From Galactobacter valiniphilus (GTDB taxonomy: Bacteria > Actinomycetota > Actinomycetes > Actinomycetales > Micrococcaceae), in assembly GCF_003575975.1 (NCBI RefSeq), contig NZ_QQXK01000012.1:1-64000 (forward strand): a stretch of DNA of 64,000 nucleotides, in the 5' to 3' direction. Positions 27,899 to 37,398 of this stretch are shown here, piece after piece. The notes under the pieces were generated by a model. It saw only the letters and a list, made by a program, of their open reading frames with translations. It ran no database searches and was not told where the DNA came from. A program made the position numbers and the translations under genes. The first letter of the stretch is position 1; each line of letters opens with the position of its first letter.

Positions 27899-28819
27899 GT
27901 GACCAAGCGTCAGGAAACCGCACGCCACCGTGCGGCACAGACCACGGGTTCGCTCGAGGTGCTGTCCAAGGCCGTCGCCACCAATGCCGGCACCGTGACC
28001 CGCCAGGCGGCCGTCATCGCCGCAGCCGGTGGCCTCGTGGTCACCCTGGGTGTCTCCGGCGCCGCAGTGGCCCCGGCCGAGCCCGCAGCCAAAGCTGACA
28101 ACAACACCGCCGCCCTGGACATCCAGCGCGTCTCGGCCACGCAGGTCGTTGCCGCCAAGGTGAGCGCCAAGGCCCTCAAGGCCACCATGCCGCTCGTCAA
28201 GGTCAAGGCCGCTCCGGCCGCCGACGTCGTCGAGGCCCCCGCCGCCTCCGCCGTCACCCTGACCGCCGATGCCCCGGCCGCCTCCGAGTCGACGTCCTCC
28301 ACCTCGACGTCGACGTCCTCCACCTCGACGTCCTCGCGCACCTCCGGCTCGTCCTCGAACTCGTCGAGCTCCTCCAGCTCCTCGTCTTCTTCCTCTTCTT
28401 CCTCCTCGAGCACGGCGAAGAAGGCCTCCTCCTCCGAGGACGACGGCGCCACCTCGAGCAACCCCAAGGGCTCCAGCGTCGCTGCCACGGCCGCCTCATA
28501 CAAGGGCGCCCCGTACGTCCTCGGCGGCAACACCCCGTCCGGCTGGGACTGCTCCGGCTTCGTCCGCTACGTCTACGCGCAGCACGGCATGAACATCTCC
28601 GCCCGCACCGCGCGCGGCATCTGGACCGGCGGTCAGTTCGTGAAGACGAACAACCCCAAGCCGGGCGACATCATCATCCAGCGCAACGGTGGCCACATCG
28701 CCATCTACCTGGGCGGCGGCAAGTACATCGGTGCGCAGAACCCCAGCTCCGGCACGGCGTTCCGTAACCTGGGTAGCACGTACGACACGTTCAACGGCTA
28801 CTACACCTGGGTCGGCTGA
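27899..28819 (+). CDS. NlpC/P60 cell-wall hydrolase under riboswitch control
   Basis: GTG 27899 is chosen because it follows the riboswitch and a GGGAGAGG site. The 306-residue product has a signal-like segment (VTRQAAVIAAAGGLVVTLGV), a helical/Ala-rich middle, a Ser/Thr tract of about 60 residues including 18 consecutive serines, and a C-terminal NlpC/P60 domain with catalytic Cys in SGWDCSGFVRYVY and His in NGGHIAIYLGGG. It hydrolyses D-Glu to diamino-acid bonds in wall peptides. The serine tract is probably a flexible wall-spanning linker. Confidence 0.92.
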   Translation: MTKRQETARHRAAQTTGSLEVLSKAVATNAGTVTRQAAVIAAAGGLVVTLGVSGAAVAPAEPAAKADNNTAALDIQRVSATQVVAAKVSAKALKATMPLVKVKAAPAADVVEAPAASAVTLTADAPAASESTSSTSTSTSSTSTSSRTSGSSSNSSSSSSSSSSSSSSSSSTAKKASSSEDDGATSSNPKGSSVAATAASYKGAPYVLGGNTPSGWDCSGFVRYVYAQHGMNISARTARGIWTGGQFVKTNNPKPGDIIIQRNGGHIAIYLGGGKYIGAQNPSSGTAFRNLGSTYDTFNGYYTWVG

Positions 28820-28845
28820 GCCGCCTTACCTAGCGTGAACACTTC

Positions 28846-28878
28846 CACGAGGACCCGCCCTTTGGGCGGGTCCTCGTG
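28846..28878 (+). terminator. Terminator of the NlpC/P60 gene
   Basis: CACGAGGACCCGCCC pairs perfectly with 28864-28878 around TTT. Confidence 0.75.
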
Positions 28879-29037
28879 CGTTGTAGGCCCGGGTGAACTC
28901 CGGGTGTCCGCGCGGCGTCGGCTCGCCCCGCGGCAGCGTGCCCCGTGGCCTGGGTCTCCCCAAGAGCGCCGGCTGCCCGTAGTCTGGACGAGGCCGGGCA
29001 GCCCGGCTGGCGTGCCAGATGGAACCCGAGGACCGCG

Positions 29038-29541
29038 ATGCGAACACTCGTCCTGAATGCCGGATTCGAACCGCTTGCCGTGGTCAGCGACCGACGCGCA
29101 GTGGTTCTGGTGATGCGCGCCCGCGCCACGGTGCTGGAGGTCTCCGCGGATCCGCTGCGTTCCCCCGGCACCAAGCTGGACCGGCCCAGCGTCATCCTGC
29201 TCGACCGCTATGTGCGCCCCGTGGTGCGCCGCCCGGGCCCGGTCTCTCGCCGTGCGGTGTTGCGCAGGGACGCCTACCGCTGCGCGTATTGCCAGGCGGA
29301 GGCCGACACGATCGATCACGTGGTGCCGCGTTCGCGCGGGGGCGGGTCCTCGTGGGCCAACCTCGTGGCCTGCTGCCGGCGCTGCAATCACCTCAAGGCC
29401 GATCGTCTCCTCGAGGAGCTGGGGTGGCGGCTTGATCGCACGCCGCGGGAGCCCGCGTGGAGCGTGCGGCCCGGGCTGTGGGATGGTTCCTCGGCGCCCG
29501 ACGACGCGTGGCTTGCTTACCTGGGCGGCGTCGCCGCCTGA
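29038..29541 (+). CDS. HNH endonuclease family protein
   Basis: ATG 29038 gives 167 residues (MRTLVLNAGFEPLAVVSDRR); TAGTCT at 28980-28985 is a plausible -10. The C-terminal half holds an HNH domain with a zinc knuckle: CAYCQAEADTIDHVVPRSRG, then WANLVACCRRCNHLKADR. Small proteins of this type are widespread single-copy genes in actinobacteria, with no role in a known restriction system. It is convergent with the Nudix gene. Confidence 0.85.
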   Translation: MRTLVLNAGFEPLAVVSDRRAVVLVMRARATVLEVSADPLRSPGTKLDRPSVILLDRYVRPVVRRPGPVSRRAVLRRDAYRCAYCQAEADTIDHVVPRSRGGGSSWANLVACCRRCNHLKADRLLEELGWRLDRTPREPAWSVRPGLWDGSSAPDDAWLAYLGGVAA

Positions 29542-29556
29542 AGCGGCCGGGAGCGC

Positions 29557-29964
29557 CTAGAGCAGCGTGGGCAGGATGCGTTCGCGCAGCAACGGTGCTA
29601 GATCGTCGCGGAGGACGGCCTCGGCCGGGACCAGCCACGCGCCCTCGGCAAGCTCGGCACCCACCGTGCCGTCGCCGTCGTGCTCTGCATCCCAGCTCGC
29701 GGCAAAGAGGTGAGCCGTGAGCGTGGTGTCTGCCTCGTTGGCCGCGGGCCCCTCCCACACACCCAGGGAGCTGAGGCGCCCGGGCGCCCACTCGACGCCG
29801 AGTTCCTCGCTCAGCTCGCGCAAGGCGGCTTGAAGGGGAGCCTCGCCCGGCTCAAGCTTGCCGCCGGGTTGCATCCACCGCTGGGTGCCCGCCTTGCGCA
29901 CGGCGAGGAGGCGCCCTTCCGAATCGGTGATGCGGACAGCGGCAATGTTGAGGTGATCGGACAC
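29557..29964 (-). CDS. Nudix hydrolase
   Basis: 135 residues from GTG 29964. The Nudix box GGKLEPGEAPLQAALRELSE plus ELGV fits GX5EX7REUXEEXGU completely. The preceding RKAGTQRWMQPGG strand is typical of NUDIX pyrophosphatases that clean up or convert nucleoside diphosphate derivatives; the substrate is not predictable. Divergent from the ROK regulator gene. Confidence 0.9.
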   Translation of the reverse strand: MSDHLNIAAVRITDSEGRLLAVRKAGTQRWMQPGGKLEPGEAPLQAALRELSEELGVEWAPGRLSSLGVWEGPAANEADTTLTAHLFAASWDAEHDGDGTVGAELAEGAWLVPAEAVLRDDLAPLLRERILPTLL

Positions 29965-30086
29965 ACTCTCACGCTAGCATCGAGGGCGTCGATCCTTCTG
30001 CGCGAGCTCCCCGTCTCTCACCCGGCTTCCCTGTCACCGCCGGGCGGACGAGTTTAGGCGCGCCGAACCCGTGAGAGTGAGAACAC

Positions 30087-31319
30087 ATGCAACGAGGCAC
30101 CAACCTCGGCCGGCTGGGCGGTTACAACCAGGCGGTCGTGCTGGAATCCATTCGGCGCGCCAGCGATGGAGTGTCCCGAGTGGAACTGGCGGCCTCGACC
30201 GGGCTGTCCCCTCAGACCATCTCGAATGTTGTCCGCCGCCTGCTGGATGGGCAGTGGGTCCGCGAGGCCGGAACCGTGATCTCTGGTCCGGGCAAGCCGC
30301 GAACCCTCGTTGAACTGGTGCCTGATCGCCTCGTCAGCGTCGGCATTCACCTCGATCCCTCGGTGCTGACGTACGTCATCGTGGATCTGCGCGGCAACAT
30401 CCTGGAGCGCCACAGGGCGCCGTTGCCAGGGGCCGCGAGCCCGCAGGAGACCCTGGACGCCATGGTGGCCGAGGTCAACGCACTCATCGCGGCCAGCGGC
30501 TACCAGCGTGAGAACGTCGTGGGCGTCGGGATCGCCGCGCCCGGCCCGGTGGACGTGGAGGGCGGGCGACTGGTCCAGCCGCCGCTGCTGACCGGCTGGA
30601 ACGAGGTGGCGCTCGTGGAGCCGCTGCGCGAGGCGCTCGGGCTCGAGGTGCTGCTGGCCAAGGACACCGTCGCGGCGGCGACCGCCGAGGTGTGGGTCGG
30701 AGCGGGTCAGACCCTCGCCGATTTCGTGAGCGTCTACGTCGGCACCGGTGTCGGCGCCGGCCTCGTGCTGGGTGGTTCGGTGCTGGCCGGCCAGACCGGC
30801 AACGCCGGCGAGCTAGGGCACGTGCTTTCTGGCAGCGTGGTGCCCGAAGTGTGCTCGGTGTGTGGCCGCCACGACTGCCTCGCGGTGAATCTCAACTTCG
30901 ACACCATTGTGCGTCGCGGCCGGGAGGCCGGCATCGATGTGCCCGATGTGAGCGGGAGGCCGCTCAGCGAGCACATCGCCGCGGCAACGCAGGTGATGGC
31001 GGAAGCCGCCCATGGCAACGTTGCGGCGAGCGAGGTGGCGCGGGAACTGGCCGCCCATGTTTCGCTGGCCGTGGGACACATTGCGAGCCTGCTTGACGTG
31101 GACCAGGTGGTCATCTGCGGGCCGCTCTGGGAGGTGCTCCGTGGCTTCGCCGAGGGCACCGTGACCGAGCACATCAACCTGAATTTCCGTGGTACTCTGC
31201 CGCGCGACGTGGTCGTGACGAGCTCCGAGCTGGGCGGCTGGATCGCCGCCATCGGGGGGGCCTGCGTGGTGCTCGAGGACCTGCTTGCACCCAAGACGAG
31301 CGGACTTCTCCTGCGCTGA
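30087..31319 (+). CDS. ROK-family transcriptional regulator
   Basis: 410 residues. The N-terminal winged helix (VVLESIRRASDGVSRVELAA, then STGLSPQTISNVVRRLL) precedes a ROK/hexokinase-like domain with GVGIAAPGPVDVEGG, the nucleotide-binding YVGTGVGAGLVLGG and the zinc motif CSVCGRHDC. NagC/XylR-type proteins of this layout sense sugars or sugar phosphates and repress catabolic genes. The usual companion sugar operon is absent on both sides. GTGAGAGTG occurs just before the gene (30071-30079) and again at 31392-31400 downstream. Confidence 0.88.
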   Translation: MQRGTNLGRLGGYNQAVVLESIRRASDGVSRVELAASTGLSPQTISNVVRRLLDGQWVREAGTVISGPGKPRTLVELVPDRLVSVGIHLDPSVLTYVIVDLRGNILERHRAPLPGAASPQETLDAMVAEVNALIAASGYQRENVVGVGIAAPGPVDVEGGRLVQPPLLTGWNEVALVEPLREALGLEVLLAKDTVAAATAEVWVGAGQTLADFVSVYVGTGVGAGLVLGGSVLAGQTGNAGELGHVLSGSVVPEVCSVCGRHDCLAVNLNFDTIVRRGREAGIDVPDVSGRPLSEHIAAATQVMAEAAHGNVAASEVARELAAHVSLAVGHIASLLDVDQVVICGPLWEVLRGFAEGTVTEHINLNFRGTLPRDVVVTSSELGGWIAAIGGACVVLEDLLAPKTSGLLLR

Positions 31320-31582
31320 CCGCAGCCCTAGTGCAACGTCTTTTCGCCTCTCATTTGACAAAGTATCACTGGATGCGTTGACATACCTTTCGTGAGAGTG
31401 CGGCGAGCGGCCGCCCATCGCACGAGATTGAGAGCTTGCAAGAGCCCCTTCGCGTCGGTGGGGGAACGGCGGTGGCTTTGACCGGGGGGACACCTCGCGT
31501 TGGTCGCCGGTTCGGTCTCGGGGCGAGGGAGCTCCCGAAGGCCGGGCCGGCGACCGCTTACGTGGCGGGGATGCCCGCAGGA
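31320..31582. other. Gene-free stretch with promoter-like repeats
   Basis: I find no credible gene here. It contains two TTGACA hexamers 17 bases apart (31355-31360 and 31378-31383), then GTGAGAGTG at 31392-31400, which also occurs upstream of the ROK gene, and GC-rich sequence. It looks like a regulated promoter region whose target gene is missing or decayed. Confidence 0.35.
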
Positions 31583-31628
31583 AAAACACCAGGGCGGTCG
31601 GCTGTGTCAGCCGACCGCCCTGGTGTTT
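31583..31628. terminator. Terminator downstream of tRNA-Arg
   Basis: The arm 31584-31604 pairs perfectly with 31608-31628 (loop TGT); on the minus strand the stem ends in GGTGTTTTTCC. It terminates the tRNA transcript. Confidence 0.8.
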
Positions 31629-31662
31629 GTTGTCGTTGTTGGCGTGCGCTGCGCACGCGTGG

Positions 31663-31736
31663 TGCCCCTGACCGGAATCGAACCGATGACCTGCCCTTTA
31701 GGAGAGGGCCGCTCTATCCTACTGAGCTACAGAGGC
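31663..31736 (-). tRNA. tRNA-Arg(CCT)
   Basis: A complete 74-base cloverleaf on the minus strand: acceptor GCCTCTG with CAGGGGC, discriminator A; D arm AGCTCAGTAGGATAGAGC; anticodon stem GCCCT/AGGGC with loop CTCCTAA, anticodon CCT; T loop TTCGATT. It reads the rare arginine codon AGG. Confidence 0.95.
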
Positions 31737-31771
31737 GAACCGCGGTGCGGAGAACCGCACCGGGAACCATC

Positions 31772-32407
31772 CTAGCGGCCGCCGGACTGCTGCAAGGACG
31801 GGTCGCGCCAGCGGCGCAGGAATTCGCGGATGAAGGCGGTCACGAGCACCGCGATGGTCATGAGGACGCACGCGACGAGCAGGATCCACGAGGCGATCGT
31901 GAGCACATTGGCGGCGCCGAGCAGGCCGTTGTCCTGGCGGCCGAGCAGCTCGTCCACCACGATGTTCTGGGCGATGCCCACCACCAGGAACAGCGCGGGC
32001 GGGATGAAGAGCAGGCGGCGCCAGGCCGTCTTGGGGGCGTACAGCCCCACGGAGACCACGGCCACGAGCGAGATGAGCGCCGTGAAGATGGTGCCGGCGG
32101 TCTTGTGTACCCACGAGAGCTGCCCGCGGTCGTCGCCCGTCATGACCGAGCGCAGGGCGTCCACGTCGGCGCCCGAGTAGCCGAAGGGGCGGTGATCCAG
32201 CATGGTCACGCCGCCCACGAGATCCTTCATCTGTCCCAGCACGGACAGGTGGTAATACCAGCCCATGAAGAGCGTGAAGACGATGAGCACGGCCACGAGG
32301 ATCGCGGGGTTGCCCTGCGGCTCGCTTTCCGGCTGGGCCGCGGGCTGAACCGGGCGGGGGACGGGGGAGCCCTGGGGGCGTTTGTTGCGCGAGCGCTTGG
32401 AGGACAT
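31772..32407 (-). CDS. Conserved-looking membrane protein, function unknown
   Basis: 211 residues from ATG 32407 (an ATG three codons earlier is possible; GATAAT just upstream fits a leaderless -10). A basic Pro-rich N-terminus is followed by a first helix (NPAILVAVLIVFTLFMGWYY), an external loop of about 55 residues, and three more helices in the second half, ending in a basic tail. I do not recognise the family. It is divergent from the PcrA helicase gene and directly behind tRNA-Arg. Confidence 0.7.
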   Translation of the reverse strand: MSSKRSRNKRPQGSPVPRPVQPAAQPESEPQGNPAILVAVLIVFTLFMGWYYHLSVLGQMKDLVGGVTMLDHRPFGYSGADVDALRSVMTGDDRGQLSWVHKTAGTIFTALISLVAVVSVGLYAPKTAWRRLLFIPPALFLVVGIAQNIVVDELLGRQDNGLLGAANVLTIASWILLVACVLMTIAVLVTAFIREFLRRWRDPSLQQSGGR

Positions 32408-32454
32408 GCTTCCCATTATCGCCGACGGGGGCCGCGCCTAGAATGGTCGGTGCC

Positions 32455-34899
32455 ATGGATGCTCTCTTCGCCGATACCCCGTCCCCCCGCCAGCTGCCCA
32501 CCGCGCAGGAACTGGTGGCAGGGCTGAACCCTCAGCAGAAGCAGGCAGTGGAGCATGCGGGCTCCCCGCTGCTCATCGTGGCCGGCGCCGGCTCCGGCAA
32601 GACGCGCGTGCTGACGCACCGCATCGCGCATCTGCTCGCCACGGGCCGCGCCCGCCCGGGAGAGATCCTGGCCATCACCTTCACGAACAAGGCCGCCGCG
32701 GAGATGCGCGAGCGCCTGCAGGGCCTCGTCGGCCCCGTCGCGGATCGCATGTGGGTTTCCACCTTCCACTCCTCGGCCGTGCGCATCCTGCGCCGCGAGG
32801 CCTCCGCCGTCGGCCTGAAATCCTCCTTCTCGATCTACGACTCGGCGGATTCCCTGCGCCTGGCCACACTCGTGGCCAAGGGCCTCGAGCTGGACCCCAA
32901 GCGCTTTGCCCCCAAGGCCCTGCTGAACAAGATCTCGGCCCTCAAGAACGATCTCATCGACGCCGAGGACTACGCTGCGACGGTCTCGGACAACGACCCC
33001 TTCGCGCGCGCCGTGGCCCAGGTCTACTCGGGCTACACGCAGCGCCTGCGCCAGGCCAACGCCATGGACTTCGACGACCTCATCGCCCAGGTGGTCTACC
33101 TCTTCCGCGCCTTCCCCGCCGTGGCGGACGATTACCGCCGGCGCTTCCGCCACGTCATGGTTGACGAGTACCAGGACACCAACCACGCGCAGTACGCGCT
33201 GGTCCGCGAGCTCACGGGCCCGGACGGTCACACGCCCCCCGGCGAGCTCACCGTGGTGGGCGACTCCGACCAGTCCATCTACGCCTTCCGTGGCGCCGAC
33301 ATCCGCAACATCGTGGAGTTCGAGAAGGACTACCCCGAGGCCACCACCATCAAGCTGGAGCAGAACTATCGCTCCACGCAGCGCATCCTCTCCGCCGCCA
33401 ACGCCGTGATCTCCAACAACCCCGACCGCCCGGCCAAGCGCCTGTGGACGGCCGAGGGCGACGGCGAGCTCATCACGGGATACGTCGCCGAGTCGGAGCA
33501 GGCCGAGGCCAAGTGGATCGCCGACGAGATCCTGCGCCTGCAGGACGACGAGGGCATCCGCCCCGGCGACGTCGCGATCTTCTACCGCACCAACGCGCAG
33601 TCGCGCTCCCTCGAGGAGCAGCTCATGCGCGTTGACCTGCGCTACAAGGTGGTCGGCGGAACGCGCTTCTACGACCGCAAGGAGATCAAGGACGCCATCG
33701 CGTACCTGCGCATCCTCGTGAACCCGGACGACGACATCTCGGTGCGCCGCGTCCTCAACGAGCCCAAGCGCGGCATCGGCGATCGCGCGGAGGGCGCCGT
33801 GGCGGCCCTCGCCGAGCGCGAGCGCATCCCCTTCATGGAGGCGCTGCGCCGCGCTGAAAACGCCCCGGGCATCGCCACGCGCTCCCTGAACTCCGTGACG
33901 GGCTTCGTGAAGCTCATCGACGACCTCTCCACCGTGGCGGAGGGCTCCGGTCCCGTGGCGGCCCTCGAGGCCGTCCTGGAGCAGACCGGCTACCTGCAGA
34001 CGCTGCGCCTCTCCTCCGACCCGCAGGACGAGTCCCGCGTGGAAAACCTCGCCGAGCTCGTGGCCGTGGTCCGCGACTTCGTGAAGGACCACCCGGAGGA
34101 GGGCCTGGCCGCCTTCCTCGAGCAGGTCTCGCTCGTCGCCGACGCCGACCAGATCCCGGACGCGCCGGAGGACGCCGAGGGCATCGACATGGCCGCCCGC
34201 GAGGGCCAGGTCACGCTCATGACGCTGCACACCGCCAAGGGCCTCGAGTTCCCCGTGGTCTTCCTGACGGGCATGGAGCACGGGATCTTCCCGCACCAGC
34301 GCTCGATCACGGACCCGAGCGAGCTCGCCGAGGAACGCCGCCTGGCCTATGTGGGCCTGACCCGCGCCCGCAAGCGCCTCTACCTCTCGCGCGCCGAATA
34401 CCGTTCCCTGTGGGGGCAGTCCCAGTACAACCCGGCGAGCCAGTTCCTCGAGGAGATCCCGGCCGAGCTGGTGCGCTGGGAGCGCGAGGGAAGCACCCGT
34501 ACCCCCGTGGGCTTTGGCGGCGCCGGCAACGGCGGCTGGGCGAACAGCCGCTACGACCGTGGCTCCAGCTGGGGCTCCAACTCGCCCTCCTGGGCGGTTC
34601 CCGGGGCCGGTTCCAGCGCCCGCCGGTCGGGCGATCCCGCGCCGCACCGGCTCATCACCTCGCCCAGCGAACGGGCTGCAGCCCGCCAGGCCAGCCGCGC
34701 GGCGTCGGGCGCTGCGCCCCAGGGCGACGGCGAAATCCTGGTCCTCGCGGCCGGCGACAAGGTCAACCACACGACCTTCGGCGACGGCGTCGTGATGAGC
34801 ACCGAGGGCACCGGTCCCAAGACCGTGGCCAAGGTGGTGTTCGACAGCGTGGGGGAGAAGCGCCTCCTGCTGCGCTACGCGCCGCTGAGCAAGGCGTAA
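32455..34899 (+). CDS. pcrA: ATP-dependent DNA helicase PcrA/UvrD
   Basis: Start ATG 32455 (MDALFADTPSPRQLPTAQEL) lies 11 bases behind a TAGAAT -10 box (32438-32443), so it may be leaderless. The 814-residue product has all UvrD motifs: LNPQQKQAVEHAGSPLLIVA, Walker A AGAGSGKTRVLTHRIA, FTNKAAAEMRERL, Walker B VDEYQDTN, GDSDQSIYAFRGAD, LEQNYRST, LMTLHTAKGLEFPVVFLTG and VGLTRARKRLYL. A Gly/Ser linker leads to a C-terminal Tudor-like RNA-polymerase-binding domain (VNHTTFGDGVVMS). It acts in nucleotide-excision and transcription-coupled repair and in replication restart. Confidence 0.95.
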   Translation: MDALFADTPSPRQLPTAQELVAGLNPQQKQAVEHAGSPLLIVAGAGSGKTRVLTHRIAHLLATGRARPGEILAITFTNKAAAEMRERLQGLVGPVADRMWVSTFHSSAVRILRREASAVGLKSSFSIYDSADSLRLATLVAKGLELDPKRFAPKALLNKISALKNDLIDAEDYAATVSDNDPFARAVAQVYSGYTQRLRQANAMDFDDLIAQVVYLFRAFPAVADDYRRRFRHVMVDEYQDTNHAQYALVRELTGPDGHTPPGELTVVGDSDQSIYAFRGADIRNIVEFEKDYPEATTIKLEQNYRSTQRILSAANAVISNNPDRPAKRLWTAEGDGELITGYVAESEQAEAKWIADEILRLQDDEGIRPGDVAIFYRTNAQSRSLEEQLMRVDLRYKVVGGTRFYDRKEIKDAIAYLRILVNPDDDISVRRVLNEPKRGIGDRAEGAVAALAERERIPFMEALRRAENAPGIATRSLNSVTGFVKLIDDLSTVAEGSGPVAALEAVLEQTGYLQTLRLSSDPQDESRVENLAELVAVVRDFVKDHPEEGLAAFLEQVSLVADADQIPDAPEDAEGIDMAAREGQVTLMTLHTAKGLEFPVVFLTGMEHGIFPHQRSITDPSELAEERRLAYVGLTRARKRLYLSRAEYRSLWGQSQYNPASQFLEEIPAELVRWEREGSTRTPVGFGGAGNGGWANSRYDRGSSWGSNSPSWAVPGAGSSARRSGDPAPHRLITSPSERAAARQASRAASGAAPQGDGEILVLAAGDKVNHTTFGDGVVMSTEGTGPKTVAKVVFDSVGEKRLLLRYAPLSKA

Positions 34900-34962
34900 G
34901 TGAGCGCCGTCACAGGCTTTTCTCTACGCGTTGTCGAACTGGGTGATCGGGACAATGCGCGC

Positions 34963-35008
34963 TAGTCTGCTAGATGGCGTCATGCGCGCCGTGGGGCCCT
35001 CGGGCCCC
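34963..35008 (+). promoter_or_regulatory. sucCD promoter -10 and leader hairpin
   Basis: TAGTCT at 34963-34968 is the best -10 box before sucC and gives a leader of about 125 bases. GGGGCCC-TC-GGGCCCC (34993-35008) forms a stable hairpin early in that leader. No known riboswitch is evident. Confidence 0.4.
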
Positions 35009-35098
35009 AACGCCGACCAGGTGTGAAGCACCCAGCGCAAGGGAGCGCTTCATGCGAGGCCGGTGCATCCATGACTTCTTCAGGAAGAGGACACAACC

Positions 35099-36265
35099 GT
35101 GGACCTGTATGAGTACCAGGCACGCGACATGTTCGAGAAGCACGGCGTCCCCGTGCTGGCCGGCATCGTTGCGACCACCCCGGACGAGGCCAAGGCGGCT
35201 GCTGAGAAGATCGGCGGCGTCGTTGTCGTCAAGGCTCAGGTCAAGGTCGGCGGCCGCGGCAAGGCCGGCGGCGTGAAGGTCGCCAAGACCCCGGACGAGG
35301 CGTACTCGTACGCCGAGCAGATCCTGGGCATGGACATCAAGGGCCACACGGTCAACACCGTCATGATCGCCCAGGGTGCCGACATCGCCGAGGAGTTCTA
35401 CTTCTCCGTGCTGCTGGACCGCGCGAACCGCAACTACCTCGCCATGTGCTCCGTTGAGGGCGGCATGGAGATCGAGGTCCTCGCCGTGGAGCGCCCCGAG
35501 GCGCTGGCCCGCGTTGCCGTTGACCCGACCGTGGGCATCGACGCCGCCAAGGCCGACGAGATCGTCGCCGCCGCCGGCTTCGACGCCGAGAAGGCCCCCA
35601 AGGTCGCCGCCGTCATCCTGAAGCTGTGGGACGTCTTCAAGAACGAGGACGCCACCCTGGTCGAGGTCAACCCGCTGGTCGCCACGGGCGCCGGCGACAT
35701 CGTTGCCCTGGACGGCAAGGTCTCCCTGGACGACAACGCCTCCGAGGTCCGCCACCACGAGCACGAAGAGCTCGAGGACAAGGCCACCGAGAACCCGCTC
35801 GAGGCCAAGGCCAAGGCCTCCGGCCTGAACTACGTCAAGCTCGATGGCCAGGTCGGCATCATCGGCAACGGCGCCGGTCTCGTCATGTCCACGCTGGACG
35901 TCGTGGCCTACGCCGGCGAGAACCACGGCAACGTGAAGCCCGCCAACTTCCTGGACATCGGCGGCGGTGCCTCGGCCGAGGTCATGGCCAACGGCCTCGA
36001 CGTCATCCTGGGCGACGAGCAGGTCAAGTCCGTGTTCGTGAACGTCTTCGGCGGCATCACCGCGTGCGACGCCGTCGCCACCGGCATCGTGCAGGCCCTG
36101 GAGATCCTGGGCGAGAAGGCCACCAAGCCGCTCGTGGTGCGTCTGGACGGCAACAACGTCGTCGAGGGTCGCCAGATCCTCGCCGATGCCAACCACCCGC
36201 TCGTGCACATGGCCGATACCATGGACGAAGGCGCCGACAAGGCCGCCCAGCTGGCCAACGCCTGA
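35099..36265 (+). CDS. sucC: Succinyl-CoA ligase (ADP-forming) beta subunit
   Basis: GTG 35099 with a GAGGA site gives 388 residues. The N-terminal ATP-grasp domain is recognisable from [40 protein letters not shown] and [20 protein letters not shown]; the C-terminal flavodoxin-like domain has [20 protein letters not shown] and [14 protein letters not shown]. With SucD it forms ATP from succinyl-CoA in the TCA cycle. First gene of the sucCD operon. Confidence 0.97.
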   Translation: MDLYEYQARDMFEKHGVPVLAGIVATTPDEAKAAAEKIGGVVVVKAQVKVGGRGKAGGVKVAKTPDEAYSYAEQILGMDIKGHTVNTVMIAQGADIAEEFYFSVLLDRANRNYLAMCSVEGGMEIEVLAVERPEALARVAVDPTVGIDAAKADEIVAAAGFDAEKAPKVAAVILKLWDVFKNEDATLVEVNPLVATGAGDIVALDGKVSLDDNASEVRHHEHEELEDKATENPLEAKAKASGLNYVKLDGQVGIIGNGAGLVMSTLDVVAYAGENHGNVKPANFLDIGGGASAEVMANGLDVILGDEQVKSVFVNVFGGITACDAVATGIVQALEILGEKATKPLVVRLDGNNVVEGRQILADANHPLVHMADTMDEGADKAAQLANA

Positions 36266-36281
36266 GAGGACCGAAGAAACT

Positions 36282-37181
36282 ATGTCTATCTTCATCAACA
36301 AGGATTCCAAGGTCATCGTTCAGGGCATCACCGGCTCTGAGGGTGCCAAGCACACCCAGCGCATGCTGGCCGCTGGCACCAACATCGTGGGCGGCGTGAA
36401 CGCCCGCAAGGCCGGCCAGGTGGTCTCCCACGAGGGTCGCGACATCAAGGTGTACGGCACCGTGGCCGAAGCCATGGCCGAGACCGGCGCCGACGTCTCG
36501 ATCGCCTTCGTGCCGCCGGCCTTCACCAAGGACGCCGCCGTCGAGGCCATCGAGGCCGGCATCGGCCTGCTCGTGGTCATCACCGAGGGCGTGCCGGTGC
36601 AGGACTCCGCCGAGTTCTACAACCTCTCCCTGAAGAAGCTGGGCGCCGACGGCAAGCCGGTCACCCGCATCATCGGCCCCAACTGCCCGGGCATCATCAC
36701 CCCCGGCGAGTCGCTCGTGGGCATCACCCCCGCGAACATCACCGGCAAGGGTGGCGTCGGCCTGGTCTCCAAGTCGGGCACGCTGACCTACCAGATGATG
36801 TACGAGCTGCGCGATCTGGGCTTCTCCACCGCCATCGGCATCGGCGGCGACCCGGTCATCGGCACCACGCACATCGACGCCCTCGAGGCCTTCGAGAACG
36901 ATCCGGAGACCAAGGCGATCGTCATGATCGGCGAGATCGGCGGCGACGCCGAGGAGCGCGCCGCGGCGTACATCAAGGATCATGTCACGAAGCCGGTCGT
37001 CGGCTACGTGGCCGGCTTCACCGCCCCGGAGGGCAAGACCATGGGCCACGCCGGCGCCATCGTCTCCGGCTCCTCGGGCACCGCCCAGGCCAAGAAGGAG
37101 GCCCTCGAGGCCGCCGGCGTCAAGGTCGGCAAGACGCCGTCCGAGGCCGCCCGCCTGCTGCGCGAGGTCTACCCCGCCTGA
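36282..37181 (+). CDS. sucD: Succinyl-CoA ligase alpha subunit
   Basis: ATG 36282 follows AGAGGA, 16 bases behind sucC. The 299-residue product starts [20 protein letters not shown], with the CoA-binding Rossmann domain ([17 protein letters not shown]) and the phosphohistidine loop [20 protein letters not shown]. It carries the CoA site and the catalytic His of the enzyme. Confidence 0.97.
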   Translation: MSIFINKDSKVIVQGITGSEGAKHTQRMLAAGTNIVGGVNARKAGQVVSHEGRDIKVYGTVAEAMAETGADVSIAFVPPAFTKDAAVEAIEAGIGLLVVITEGVPVQDSAEFYNLSLKKLGADGKPVTRIIGPNCPGIITPGESLVGITPANITGKGGVGLVSKSGTLTYQMMYELRDLGFSTAIGIGGDPVIGTTHIDALEAFENDPETKAIVMIGEIGGDAEERAAAYIKDHVTKPVVGYVAGFTAPEGKTMGHAGAIVSGSSGTAQAKKEALEAAGVKVGKTPSEAARLLREVYPA

Positions 37182-37200
37182 ACCTGTCTGGATCACGCTG

Positions 37201-37246
37201 AAGGGCCCCGTTCCTCCCCGTTTGGGGGAGGGGCGGGGCCCTTTCG
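37201..37246 (+). terminator. sucCD terminator
   Basis: AAGGGCCCCG with an inner CCTCCCC pairs with GGGGAGG and CGGGGCCCTT (37234-37243), followed by TCG. Confidence 0.75.
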
Positions 37247-37272
37247 CGTGCCCGACGTGGAGCGCCGACCAG

Positions 37273-37329
37273 ACTTTGCGTGCCTTGCGCCGTGAAGAAG
37301 ACCGGAGAACCGCGCAAGGCACGCAAACT
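37273..37329. repeat. Long-stem hairpin, divergent family member 3
   Basis: TTTGCGTGCCTTGCGC (37275-37290) is perfectly inverted at 37312-37327. If the 23-11-23 frame of the other two copies is laid on the same centre, it spans 37273-37329 with a mostly paired stem, although the sequence differs. It lies, like the others, behind a terminator and before a convergent gene (the SNF2 helicase). Confidence 0.6.
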
Positions 37330-37398
37330 CGCGGGGGCACCCACGGGCCGACGCCGCCGTCCCCGGCCACGCGGCGTCGTGCGTTGGTTGGGTGAGAC

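Noticed and set aside
28280-28420. Repeated TCC/TCG stretch as a possible CRISPR or minisatellite
   Set aside because: It is in frame within the NlpC/P60 gene and encodes its Ser/Thr linker; no unique spacers or conserved repeat unit.
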